Positions 17,914 to 25,040 are shown, counted from the stretch's first letter. The stretch is 64,000 nt of DNA from Chloroflexota bacterium (GCA_013112715.1 JABFGB010000022.1:1-64000); one strand, 5' to 3'. Program-made: numbers and translations. The notes: generated from the sequence alone by a model not told the origin.

Positions 17914-19758
17914 ATGTGTGGAATCGTTGGTTACGTCGGTGGGCGTGATGCTGCGCCGATTATCCTGAACGGCTTGCAATTGTTGGAATATCGCGGTTAC
18001 GACTCCGCTGGTATCGCCATTTTAGAATCAAACGGTCAAATCCAAGTCCGGCGTCAGGTCGGCAAATTGGGCAATCTGCGCCACGAAGTTGAACTCGCCC
18101 CCGTCAAAGGGTCGCTGGGTATCGGGCATACCCGTTGGGCGACACACGGCGCACCCAGTCAGCGTAATGCCCATCCCCACACCAGCATGGATGGCGCAAC
18201 CGTCGTCGTCCATAACGGCATTGTGGAAAATTTCTTGTCCCTGCGTGCCGAATTAGAAGCGGAAGGGGTCGTGTTTTCATCTGATACCGATACTGAAGTG
18301 ATTGTGCATTTGGTCGAACGCTATCTCTCCGCAGGCAAGGACATCACCGCCGCGACCCAACTTGCCGTACAGCATTTGTGTGGGGCACACGCCATCGTCA
18401 TCATGAGCGCCCATTATCCCGGTCAATTGGTTGTGGCGCGGATTGGCAATGCGGGTGGGGTGGCGATTGGCTTGGGCCAAGATGAAATGTTTATCGCCTC
18501 CGACATCCCCGCTATTTTGGAACATACCCGCCGCATGGTCTTTTTGGAAGATCGGCAGATGGCAACCATCACCGCTGATGGCTACACCGTTCAAACGATT
18601 GATGGTGTACCCATCCAAGCAGTAGTACATGATGTCCCCTATGACCCTATCAGCGCCGCCAAAGGGGAATATCGCCATTTCATGCAAAAGGAAATCCACG
18701 AACAGGCCCGTGCTATTACCGATACCATCGGCGGACGGGTAGATTTTAAGACGGGTGAAGTCTTCCTGCCTGATTTACCCCTTACCGCTAACGAAGCCAA
18801 ATCACTGCAACGGCTGATTACGGTAGCGTGTGGCACAAGCTACTATTCCGGCCTGATCGGGAAATTCGCCATCGAAAAATTAGCCCGTCTGCCTGTTGAG
18901 GTGGATTATGGCAGCGAGTATCGTTATCGTGACCCCGTATTGGACGAACACTGCGCGATGTTGGCAATCACCCAAAGTGGCGAAACGGTGGACACCCTCG
19001 CGGCGATGGAAGTGGCGAAACACTATCGCATTCGCCTGTGGAGTATTGTGAATGCACTCGGTAGTCAAGCCATGCGGATTGCGGATGGGTTTATCACGAT
19101 GCAGACTGGCCCGGAAATTGGCGTAGCCTCCACCAAAGCCTTTACTGCCAGTGTGGTAGACCAGATTTTACTGGCGCTCTATCTAGGGTATCTGCGTGGC
19201 ACACTGACCGAAAAAGACATGATCGCCTATACCGCCGACCTCGCCACTTTGCCCGATTTGGTGGGGCGGGTATTGAGTGATGAACACGCCATTGAGCAAT
19301 TGGCAGGCCGCCTCTATCACTACGAAGATTTCCTCTATCTAGGGCGGGGGATTAATTATCCTGTCGCGCTCGAAGGGGCCTTAAAGCTCAAAGAAATCAG
19401 CTACATCCACGCCGAGGGCTATCCGGCGGGTGAGATGAAACATGGCCCGATTGCCCTGATTGATGAAAATTTGCCCGTCGTGGTGGTCGCGCTGCAAGAT
19501 GAGGTCTACGACAAGATGCTCAGTCAAATTGAGCAGGCCAAAGCACGCGGCGGCATCGTCATCGCTATTGCGACAGAAGGGGATACCCTGATCGCCGAAA
19601 AAGCCGACCATGTGTTGTATGTCCCGCGTGTCTCGTGGTTATTGAGTCCGGTGGTGGCGGTCATCCCACTGCAACTGCTGGCCTATCATATCGCGGTACG
19701 ACGCGGGGCGGATGTTGACCAACCGCGCAACCTTGCCAAGAGTGTCACCGTCGAATAA
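17914..19758 (+). CDS. glmS: Glutamine-fructose-6-phosphate aminotransferase (isomerizing)
   Basis: Makes glucosamine-6-phosphate from fructose-6-phosphate and glutamine, the entry to UDP-GlcNAc and cell-envelope glycans. The N-terminus MCGIVGYVGGRDAAPI carries the catalytic Cys2 of the class II glutaminase, followed by GHTRWATHG. Two SIS sugar-isomerase domains follow (ACGTSYYSG and ITQSGETVDTL in the first; LGRGINYPVALEGALKLKE in the second), and the C-terminus PRNLAKSVTVE is the usual one. AGGAGG lies 10 bases before the ATG. Length 614 is typical. The upstream ribozyme indicates feedback by its product. Confidence 0.97.
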   Translation: MCGIVGYVGGRDAAPIILNGLQLLEYRGYDSAGIAILESNGQIQVRRQVGKLGNLRHEVELAPVKGSLGIGHTRWATHGAPSQRNAHPHTSMDGATVVVHNGIVENFLSLRAELEAEGVVFSSDTDTEVIVHLVERYLSAGKDITAATQLAVQHLCGAHAIVIMSAHYPGQLVVARIGNAGGVAIGLGQDEMFIASDIPAILEHTRRMVFLEDRQMATITADGYTVQTIDGVPIQAVVHDVPYDPISAAKGEYRHFMQKEIHEQARAITDTIGGRVDFKTGEVFLPDLPLTANEAKSLQRLITVACGTSYYSGLIGKFAIEKLARLPVEVDYGSEYRYRDPVLDEHCAMLAITQSGETVDTLAAMEVAKHYRIRLWSIVNALGSQAMRIADGFITMQTGPEIGVASTKAFTASVVDQILLALYLGYLRGTLTEKDMIAYTADLATLPDLVGRVLSDEHAIEQLAGRLYHYEDFLYLGRGINYPVALEGALKLKEISYIHAEGYPAGEMKHGPIALIDENLPVVVVALQDEVYDKMLSQIEQAKARGGIVIAIATEGDTLIAEKADHVLYVPRVSWLLSPVVAVIPLQLLAYHIAVRRGADVDQPRNLAKSVTVE

Positions 19759-19785
19759 TTCTCGGATGGGGAATCCGTAAATTTT

Positions 19786-19829
19786 GCCGAACGCGCTGCC
19801 AGTGGGGACGGGTGGCGCGTTTGGCTTTT
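19786..19829 (+). terminator. Terminator after glmS
   Basis: A long stem pairs GCCGAACGCGCTGCC with GGGTGGCGCGTTTGGC, with two G-T pairs inside, and is followed by TTTTAATT. It overlaps the 3' end of the convergent dual-OB gene (stop at 19828). Confidence 0.8.
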
Positions 19830-20586
19830 AATTAGGCAGTCGAATCCCTTGTTGCCTAAAATCATCAAAGGTTTGACCATCGAGATAATCAGGAAAAGTA
19901 TAGATGCCATTGACTTGCAACCAACACCAGCCCTGCCAAGGACGGGTAAGGCCAAGCCGCAGCCAAACCTCTGAATTTTTGAGTTTTTTGGCTATGACAG
20001 TCCGAACACCGTCTTCTCCCCGTTTGCGCTCAAGGGCATGAACGTAATAGCGGAAGGTCAGGTCGGTAATCGTAATTTCAGGATAGCGGGTGCCGGTGGC
20101 ATCAGTAAAGCGAATACGATACCCATGTTTTTCGCCTTCAGGGGTCTGTAAAACACGGTAATCAAACCAATCAATGGTTTGCGGTTTAATTGTGCCGAGC
20201 GAGCGTACACCAGTGCCGGGGGTAATATTCTTTTTGTGATGCAAGGTCGTCTCAAAAATGGCTTCTACCGATGGGAAGGTTGTTTTTTCAAGCACTTGTC
20301 GCCAACTGTCTTCAGTTGCTATGCGTAACACCTGATTCGAACCTTGTCTTTCCCAATCGAAATCTTCTACGTGTGGAGCAATTCGATCTGGTGCGGTATG
20401 GATGGAAAGGTTGACAACCGCACGCGGACGAATGATTTGCTGGTCATGAAGATAAAGATGCTGTTGAAAGATGCCGGGTGGGGGTAAATCTATTCTAATT
20501 TGTTGGCTTTTATGGTCAACGCCTGCGACACAGACTCGTTCACCCTGCATTTGGGTCAAATCAGTGATAATAAATTCATGTTCCAT
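19828..20586 (-). CDS. Dual OB-domain protein associated with DUF488
   Basis: A 252-residue cytoplasmic protein. It matches the type that NCBI calls dual OB domain-containing, which I recall as a frequent neighbour of DUF488 genes. The N-terminal half is beta-rich (EFIITDLTQMQGERVCVAGVD, IRIDLPPPGI). The second half carries another barrel-like region with DLTFRYYVHALERKRG and ends LGLTRPW. OB folds bind nucleic acid or oligonucleotides, so a nucleic-acid-linked role is likely but unproven. It is the third gene of a minus-strand set with two DUF488 genes, 18 bases after the nearer one. Confidence 0.7.
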   Translation of the reverse strand: MEHEFIITDLTQMQGERVCVAGVDHKSQQIRIDLPPPGIFQQHLYLHDQQIIRPRAVVNLSIHTAPDRIAPHVEDFDWERQGSNQVLRIATEDSWRQVLEKTTFPSVEAIFETTLHHKKNITPGTGVRSLGTIKPQTIDWFDYRVLQTPEGEKHGYRIRFTDATGTRYPEITITDLTFRYYVHALERKRGEDGVRTVIAKKLKNSEVWLRLGLTRPWQGWCWLQVNGIYTFPDYLDGQTFDDFRQQGIRLPN

Positions 20587-20604
20587 AGATCGCTAACGTT
20601 TCGT

Positions 20605-21060
20605 TTACATGAGATGATAAATTTCCACTTCTGACCAGTGCAAGGCCATATATTCAGCAACGAGGCGGCGATGACAATGGTCTGGTTCATGTTCGCTGCA
20701 TAATAGGCAAGCACGATGGTTTTGCCACCACTGACGATCTAATTGGGCAATGAGGTTTCGTTTTTCCAAGAGACCTTTAAATGCGACTTCATATTGATCC
20801 CATGCCGAATCCTCCCGGTATTGTTTTAAGAAGGATTCTTCAGGGGCCATCTCTGGCATATAGCGATAATCACAGCTAATCAAATTTTGCAGCAAATAAG
20901 GGAGGTCGCGCCCTTTGGCAAAACCGCTGAGTTGGGAATCGGGTTTAAGGCGTGTATCTACAAGAACTTGGATCCCATGATTTTTCAAAAGGCCAAAAAA
21001 TTGTTCGGCCGTTTTTTGAGTAAATCCGATTGTGTAGAGATGAATTGGCTGTACTATCAA
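20605..21060 (-). CDS. DUF488 protein (short form)
   Basis: A 151-residue DUF488 protein. It begins HLYTIGFTQKTAEQFF, has the DTRLKPDSQ segment, and ends with the conserved LLCSEHEPDHCHRRLVAEYM, whose Cys and His residues could form an active or metal site. The biochemical activity of the family is not established as far as I know. The start is TTG overlapping the TGA of the upstream DUF488 gene (TTGA), with GAGAGG 5 bases before, so translation is probably coupled. This form is the one usually paired with the dual-OB protein that follows it. Confidence 0.82.
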   Translation of the reverse strand: MIVQPIHLYTIGFTQKTAEQFFGLLKNHGIQVLVDTRLKPDSQLSGFAKGRDLPYLLQNLISCDYRYMPEMAPEESFLKQYREDSAWDQYEVAFKGLLEKRNLIAQLDRQWWQNHRACLLCSEHEPDHCHRRLVAEYMALHWSEVEIYHLM

Positions 21061-21653
21061 AAAAGCCTCTCTTGGATAAACTCCTCTGGAAAGTTTTTAG
21101 CGGTGATAGGTGTGACATTCCCATCCCGTTCAATATGATTCACTACTATATCAACCTCATTATCTATGATTTTCAATTTGGGGTCAACTAGCGAACGAGC
21201 AATTAAATGATGGCGGTGGCATTCTAGGGGGTTGCCTTCACTGCACATAATCGTGACATTGCCACCCAGTTCAGTCGCCTGACGCACAATAGTCAAAAGA
21301 TGGGTGACCCCCTTTAGATATTTTTCATGGCACATCATTGCCTTATAGTCTACTTTTTTGAGGAACTCAGCCCGTGTCGTATCTTCATCGGGCAGCTCAT
21401 CGTCTTTATAAAGTTCGGCTTCTTTAGGGCGTCCCCCCAAATATTCGCCTGCATAGCGATATTGGATGCCACGCTGTTCTAAAAATGCTTGGAGTTCAGA
21501 TTTATTGAATTGAGGCGCAAATTTGCTGTAGGGGGCACTTCGTACATCTACCAATACGGTGATATGGTAGGTTTGGAGCAAAGTCAAAAATTCTTCAGAA
21601 GTGTGGTTGCTATGACCAATGGTGTAGAGGGTAAGTTTTTCGGGTTCATTCAT
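21057..21653 (-). CDS. DUF488 protein (long form, copy 1)
   Basis: A 198-residue DUF488 protein. It has LYTIGHSNHTSEEF at the N-terminus, DVRSAPYSKFAPQFNK, and the conserved MCSEGNPLECHRHHLIARSL near the C-terminus. It is a close relative of the gene at 23482-24018: both share TIGHSNH, DxRSAPxSxFxPxFNK, LGGRPK and CHRHHLIARSL. It opens the three-gene set DUF488-DUF488-dual-OB. A 9-bp inverted repeat directly abuts its start codon and an extended -10 promoter lies 35 bases upstream. Confidence 0.85.
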   Translation of the reverse strand: MNEPEKLTLYTIGHSNHTSEEFLTLLQTYHITVLVDVRSAPYSKFAPQFNKSELQAFLEQRGIQYRYAGEYLGGRPKEAELYKDDELPDEDTTRAEFLKKVDYKAMMCHEKYLKGVTHLLTIVRQATELGGNVTIMCSEGNPLECHRHHLIARSLVDPKLKIIDNEVDIVVNHIERDGNVTPITAKNFPEEFIQERLF

Positions 21654-21685
21654 GAGAATAGTCCTGACAACCTGATACTATTCTC
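21654..21685 (-). promoter_or_regulatory. Inverted repeat abutting DUF488 start codon
   Basis: GAGAATAGT (21654-21662) and ACTATTCTC (21677-21685) form a perfect 9-bp inverted repeat with a 14-nt spacer. It sits between the -10 box and the ATG on the minus strand, so it is transcribed. The Shine-Dalgarno-like AGGA lies at the edge of its loop. It could be an operator or a translation-controlling hairpin. Confidence 0.45.
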
Positions 21686-21687
21686 TC

Positions 21688-21696
21688 AGTGTAGCA
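21688..21696 (-). promoter_or_regulatory. Extended -10 promoter for DUF488 operon
   Basis: Minus-strand TGC-TACACT (21688-21696) with no good -35. The same layout, TGC-TAGACT, precedes the paralogous DUF488 gene at 24018. Confidence 0.45.
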
Positions 21697-21721
21697 CAGA
21701 AATTCTAGGCCACATGACTTT

Positions 21722-21749
21722 TTGCATCCCCGAAAATCCGAAGTACAAT
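21722..21749 (+). promoter_or_regulatory. Promoter of BRO-N gene leader
   Basis: TTGCAT (21722-21727) and TACAAT (21744-21749) with a 16-bp spacer. Transcription would begin near 21756, giving an untranslated leader of about 200 bases before the BRO-N start. Confidence 0.5.
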
Positions 21750-21766
21750 AGAACACACCATCTAAA

Positions 21767-21908
21767 AGGGGCAACCCCTAAGTGCGCTAACATCAAAGGG
21801 GTTGTAAAACTTATTTGCTTATCAGGAGGTCATTCTATCAATGAATGTTATCTAATGCTACCTATGATTTGTGGCTCAAGTAATGGGGTTGTGGAAATGA
21901 CAACCCCT
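21767..21908 (+). promoter_or_regulatory. Structured leader with competing hairpins
   Basis: Five complementary blocks lie in the leader of the BRO-N gene: AGGGG (21767-21771), CAACCCCT (21772-21779), AGGGGTTGT (21797-21805), GGGGTTGT (21885-21892) and ACAACCCCT (21900-21908). Block 2 can pair with block 3 over 8 bp, block 4 with block 5 over 8 bp, and block 3 with block 5 over 9 bp; the last excludes the other two. This is the layout of an attenuator. AGGAGG at 21824-21829 precedes a tiny frame MNVI (21841-21855) that overlaps the next ATG. Function is inferred. Confidence 0.4.
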
Positions 21909-21962
21909 CGTTGTTTTATATCAACTTTGTATTCAAAACTTCAAGGAGCATATTTGTCATGA
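21855..21962 (+). CDS. Possible 35-residue coupled leader peptide
   Basis: A small frame starts at an ATG overlapping the stop of the MNVI frame (TAATG) and ends in TGA overlapping the BRO-N start (ATGA). Translating it would melt the 21885-21908 hairpin and bring ribosomes to the BRO-N start. Its product has no recognisable motif. It could be chance, since BRO-N has its own strong AAGGAG. Confidence 0.2.
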   Translation: MLPMICGSSNGVVEMTTPRCFISTLYSKLQGAYLS

Positions 21963-22888
21963 AAAGCAATTTAGAACTGTTTCTCAGTGGGAATCAAACT
22001 TCAGCTAACCGCCCATTGCCAGAATTAATTATCGAGCATCTTGGCGGAACGATGATGTATGTGGATCAACCTGACGGCACACGGCTATATCGCGTCGTTG
22101 ATTGGGTTTATGAGATCAAAGGTTCGTCGGCTAAGGAACGCAACACCGCTTGGGCAAATCTTAAAAGGGTGATTGTCAAACTAGGTGATATAAACCTAGA
22201 TGAGATTGTATACCCTCTTGAAATTGAAACCCCCGGTGGGCCACAAACTACCGAATTTACAACTGACGAAGGCTTATATGCTATCACCCAGCGTATGTCT
22301 GATCGCTCACTTGTCGTCCGCCAAGTCAAAGATTATCTCGCAAAAGCAGGTGTATTCGTAGACGATCTTCGCACCGAACCGGAACAACGTGACGAACTGA
22401 TGGAACGCCTCATTGCCGAAAATCCCGAACGGGCGATGGAAGCAATCGTAGCCCGCTATCGAGCGCAAGGAAAATCTGATTTGTGGATTGAGCGCCGTAT
22501 TGTTGGGATGCAAAAACGCAATAAATTTACCTCTGCCCTACGAGAAACATCTGCCAGTTCGCCTAATTATGCCCAAGCGACTAACGCGGGTTATCAAGGC
22601 GCATTCAACATGATGAAAGACGAGATTGTGGCCTACTTGGGATTGACCAAACAGCAAGCCCGCCAATTACGCGACCACATTTCGGAAATCGCCTTGCAGG
22701 GTATCGCGCTTTATGAGACCGCCTCCGCTGAGAAAATGAAGATCATGAAACGCACCTTGACCCCACTCGAACAGGCCGAAATCGTGCGTACCTGTGCCCG
22801 CATCGTTGCCCCGTCCATGAAAGCCCTTGCCGATTATGTGGGGGTAGATGTGCTGTCCGGTCAGCCGCTTCTGACCACTGGCGAATAG
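21959..22888 (+). CDS. BRO-N/DinD-like antirepressor-type protein
   Basis: A 309-residue protein. The N-terminal 110 residues resemble the BRO-N domain of phage and virus antirepressors (RVVDWVYEIKGS, WANLKRVI, FTTDEGLYAITQRM, VRQVKDYLAKAGV). The middle RYRAQGKSDLWIERRIVGMQKRNKFTSAL and the C-terminal part recall DinD, a DNA-damage-induced protein. The ATG at 21959 is chosen over a longer frame because AAGGAG (21943-21948) lies 10 bases before it. It stands alone on the plus strand between two DUF488 sets and is probably DNA-binding. No other phage genes are near. Confidence 0.75.
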   Translation: MKSNLELFLSGNQTSANRPLPELIIEHLGGTMMYVDQPDGTRLYRVVDWVYEIKGSSAKERNTAWANLKRVIVKLGDINLDEIVYPLEIETPGGPQTTEFTTDEGLYAITQRMSDRSLVVRQVKDYLAKAGVFVDDLRTEPEQRDELMERLIAENPERAMEAIVARYRAQGKSDLWIERRIVGMQKRNKFTSALRETSASSPNYAQATNAGYQGAFNMMKDEIVAYLGLTKQQARQLRDHISEIALQGIALYETASAEKMKIMKRTLTPLEQAEIVRTCARIVAPSMKALADYVGVDVLSGQPLLTTGE

Positions 22889-22902
22889 GATTTTTTATCA
22901 CC

Positions 22903-22942
22903 AAAATGCGCTGCTTATGAAAATGGGTAGCGCGTTTTTTTA
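22903..22942. terminator. Bidirectional terminator between BRO-N and hicB
   Basis: A 12-bp stem pairs AAAATGCGCTGC with GTAGCGCGTTTT, allowing T-G pairs, followed by TTTT on the plus strand. The minus strand also ends in a T-run. It serves the convergent BRO-N gene and hicB, whose stop codon is in the T-tract. Confidence 0.75.
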
Positions 22943-23182
22943 TGCTTTTTCCGTTTCGGGTTCTGGAATGGGCACGCCAAGTGAAAGGGCTGTTTCTAGC
23001 CACAACCTTTTGGCGTCGTCAATCATGCTAAGGGCGTCCTCACGGGATTCACCGTTGGTCATGCAGCCTTTGAGCAGCGGAATTTTGGCAAACCAATAGC
23101 CATCTACATCAGGGGTTAATTCGATGGTATAAGGCAATGAGAGATAATATTCGAGAGTTTTATTCGTCGTTTTGCTGCTCAT
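22940..23182 (-). CDS. hicB: HicB-family antitoxin
   Basis: An 80-residue HicB-type protein, the antitoxin of a type II toxin-antitoxin pair. The signature is YTIELTPDVDGYWFAKIPLLKGCMTNGES followed by REDALSMIDDAKRLWLETAL. It ends soon after the partial RNase-like fold (GVPIPEP) and lacks a long DNA-binding C-terminus, so its own operator binding may be weak. Its start lies inside the end of the hicA gene (23-base overlap), the usual toxin-first order. Confidence 0.85.
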   Translation of the reverse strand: MSSKTTNKTLEYYLSLPYTIELTPDVDGYWFAKIPLLKGCMTNGESREDALSMIDDAKRLWLETALSLGVPIPEPETEKA

Positions 23183-23447
23183 CTTCTACCTCTTCAAATG
23201 GCTTGTACTTCCTAATCTCGTCTATCAAACCTACTGCATCCTTAACATAAATTGGTTTTATTGGTTTCCTATAAGGTACAACAAATAGTATGGTTTCGTC
23301 ACCTACCTGAACCTGAAAAATCCGATGACTACCACTGGAACGCTCTAATACGAACCCATGATCTTCTAATACCTGTCGTAACTCCTCAAAAGAAACATTA
23401 TTCGGATTTTGACGTAGCCTTTGTAATCTTTTTTCACGTTTGCTCAT
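23160..23447 (-). CDS. hicA: HicA-family mRNA interferase toxin
   Basis: A 95-residue HicA-type toxin, which in the family cleaves mRNA. The double-stranded-RNA-binding-like core is present: VSFEELRQVLEDHGFVLERSSGSHRIFQ, where the His of GSH is the catalytic residue. It is followed by VVPYRKPIKPIYVKDAVGLIDEI. ATG 23447 is preferred to a longer frame that runs into the DUF488 gene upstream. A charged N-terminal 18 residues and an acidic tail (EEVEDEQQNDE) extend the minimal fold. It lies 34 bases after the third DUF488 gene. Confidence 0.85.
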   Translation of the reverse strand: MSKREKRLQRLRQNPNNVSFEELRQVLEDHGFVLERSSGSHRIFQVQVGDETILFVVPYRKPIKPIYVKDAVGLIDEIRKYKPFEEVEDEQQNDE

Positions 23448-23481
23448 AACCTCATAATCCAATAATTTATAGTAGCGGTAG

Positions 23482-24018
23482 TTACCCTGTTTCCCCAAAA
23501 TCCGCAGTAGAAATCGGACGCAGTTCACCATCTTTCAAAATATGCACCATCTCAATGCTGACCTCATCCCCGACGATTTTCAACTGAGGGTCAAGCAGCG
23601 AACGGGCAATTAGATGATGGCGGTGGCATTGGTCAGGGTCGCCTTCACTGCACATAATCGCCACTCGACCCGCCTGTGCCTCAACTTGCCGAAGCAGCGC
23701 CAGCAAATCCCGGATGCCTGCCTGATACCATTCCTGCTGCATGACCAATCCAAAATCCACTTTGTCATTGACATAAACATTGGGGTCTTTCGGTCTGCCA
23801 CCCAGCGCCTCCCCACTAAAATGATAGGTCATGCCGTGTTCGGGTAGGGTGCTTTCAAGGCGCTTTTTATTAAAATGCGGCGAAAATCGGCTTTGTGGAG
23901 CACTGCGAATATCCACCAAGTCCGTAATCGCATGTTGTTTCAACAACCCCAAAAAATCATCAAGCGGGTGATTGCTGTGTCCGATGGTATAAAGCGTCAG
24001 GCTTGCACTTCCACTCAT
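23482..24018 (-). CDS. DUF488 protein (long form, copy 2)
   Basis: A 178-residue paralogue of the DUF488 protein at 21057-21653. It keeps LYTIGHSNHPLDDF, DIRSAPQSRFSPHFNKKRL, LGGRPKDPN and IMCSEGDPDQCHRHHLIARSL, and its C-terminus also aligns (KIVGDEVSIEMVHILKDG). It heads a set with hicA and hicB on the minus strand. The BRO-N gene and HicAB therefore lie between two related DUF488 copies. The upstream extended -10 resembles that of copy 1. Confidence 0.85.
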   Translation of the reverse strand: MSGSASLTLYTIGHSNHPLDDFLGLLKQHAITDLVDIRSAPQSRFSPHFNKKRLESTLPEHGMTYHFSGEALGGRPKDPNVYVNDKVDFGLVMQQEWYQAGIRDLLALLRQVEAQAGRVAIMCSEGDPDQCHRHHLIARSLLDPQLKIVGDEVSIEMVHILKDGELRPISTADFGETG

Positions 24019-24054
24019 AAAAATAATCCTAATCTGCTTGATGGTTCCATTTCC

Positions 24055-24063
24055 AGTCTAGCA
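24055..24063 (-). promoter_or_regulatory. Extended -10 promoter for DUF488-hicAB
   Basis: Minus-strand TGC-TAGACT (24055-24063), 37 bases before the DUF488 start, with A/T-rich DNA upstream and no good -35. Confidence 0.45.
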
Positions 24064-24149
24064 CAAATTTTTGATCACTCCGCTACCATACTTCGCCTTA
24101 TCTTAACGGCCATCTCCCCGCCTTCAAATATAACTGTCACGTATAAATC

Positions 24150-24165
24150 CGTAACCGTGGTTACG
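24150..24165. promoter_or_regulatory. Palindrome, possible operator
   Basis: CGTAACC and GGTTACG form a perfect 7-bp inverted repeat with a 2-bp centre, about 90 bp upstream of the DUF488-hicAB promoter. Such symmetric 16-bp sites are typical of dimeric repressors. The rest of the 24019-24282 space shows no gene. Confidence 0.35.
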
Positions 24166-24256
24166 AATTCAACCTCGGCGCATATAAGGGATAGTAATAG
24201 AACCTGTGTTCTATAGCGACGGCATATGTTGTGTTGATTGACTAGAGCTAGATTCA

Positions 24257-24279
24257 GCACGGCGGCTTTAGCCCCGTGT
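24257..24279. repeat. REP-like hairpin after nth
   Basis: CACGG (24258-24262) pairs with CCGTG (24274-24278) around GGCTTTAGCC. The form GGGGCTAAAGCC resembles a widespread intergenic palindrome I know from many bacteria. It lies just after the nth stop and may also act as a weak transcription stop. Confidence 0.4.
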
Positions 24280-24282
24280 CTT

Positions 24283-24969
24283 CTAAGCGCGATTTTCCTG
24301 ATACCAATTGCAAATATCGGTCAGCGGGCATTTTTCGCAGCGGGGGTCTTTCCATACACAAATCTTTTGCCCATGTTTCAGCAGGGCCACATGAAAATTA
24401 AACAGGGTATAAGGATCGGCTGGCAGCAAATTTCGCAGGAGGGTATGGGCCGCAGTCGGGTTCACTTTCGGCCCAATCAAGCCCACCCGCTGACTTACCC
24501 GATGCACATGCGTATCCACAGGCATGACGGGCTTTTGAAAACAAAATAGCAGAACCAGTGTGGCGGTTTTGATACCTACACCGGGCAGGGAAGTCAGCCA
24601 TGCGAGGGCTTCTTCTGTCGGGGTATCACGCAAAAAATCAATATTAGCCTCGCCCCGTTCCCCAATAATCCGACTGAGGGTAGCCTGAATATTCGGTGCT
24701 TTGACCTCCGGGAAATTTGCCACCTTGATCGCGTCAATCAATTCATTGAGTGGGGCATCCCGCACGGCCTCCCATGTGCCAAAACGCCGCCGCATTTCTG
24801 CATAGGCAGTCGCTTCATTTTGCTCGGTTGTGCGGTGCGACAACATGGTGGAGATTAGCTCGTGCATCGGCTCACGGCGTGGTTTGAGGGGACGTTCGCC
24901 ATGCAGAGCCACCAATCGCTCATACACCAGCATCGTTTTGGCTTGTAGGTCGGCATTGGTTTTCGGCAT
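24283..24969 (-). CDS. nth: Endonuclease III-family DNA glycosylase/AP lyase
   Basis: Removes oxidised pyrimidines and cuts abasic sites in base excision repair. The helix-hairpin-helix LPGVGIKTA (128-136) holds Lys134, the nucleophile of bifunctional members, and VDTHVHRV has the catalytic Asp152. The four [4Fe-4S] cysteines (204, 211, 214, 220) show the correct C-x6-C-x2-C-x5-C spacing. The usual LSAQTTD segment reads LSHRTTE, so the Gln that enters DNA in E. coli Nth is replaced. Length 228 is normal. GGGGAG lies 8 bases before the ATG. Confidence 0.92.
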   Translation of the reverse strand: MPKTNADLQAKTMLVYERLVALHGERPLKPRREPMHELISTMLSHRTTEQNEATAYAEMRRRFGTWEAVRDAPLNELIDAIKVANFPEVKAPNIQATLSRIIGERGEANIDFLRDTPTEEALAWLTSLPGVGIKTATLVLLFCFQKPVMPVDTHVHRVSQRVGLIGPKVNPTAAHTLLRNLLPADPYTLFNFHVALLKHGQKICVWKDPRCEKCPLTDICNWYQENRA

Positions 24970-25040
24970 AGGTGAGGCTCCCCTGTTAAATTTGGGGAAA
25001 TTCTAACCCGCTCTATTCCATACCTTGTAGGTCATATGGC

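Noticed and set aside
21489-21962. A 157-residue plus-strand frame
   Set aside because: It crosses the DUF488 gene antisense, the divergent promoters and the BRO-N leader. Only its last 35 codons are considered, as a possible leader frame.
21959-22888. Prophage
   Set aside because: The BRO-N gene is the only phage-like gene; no integrase, portal, terminase or attachment repeats were seen.
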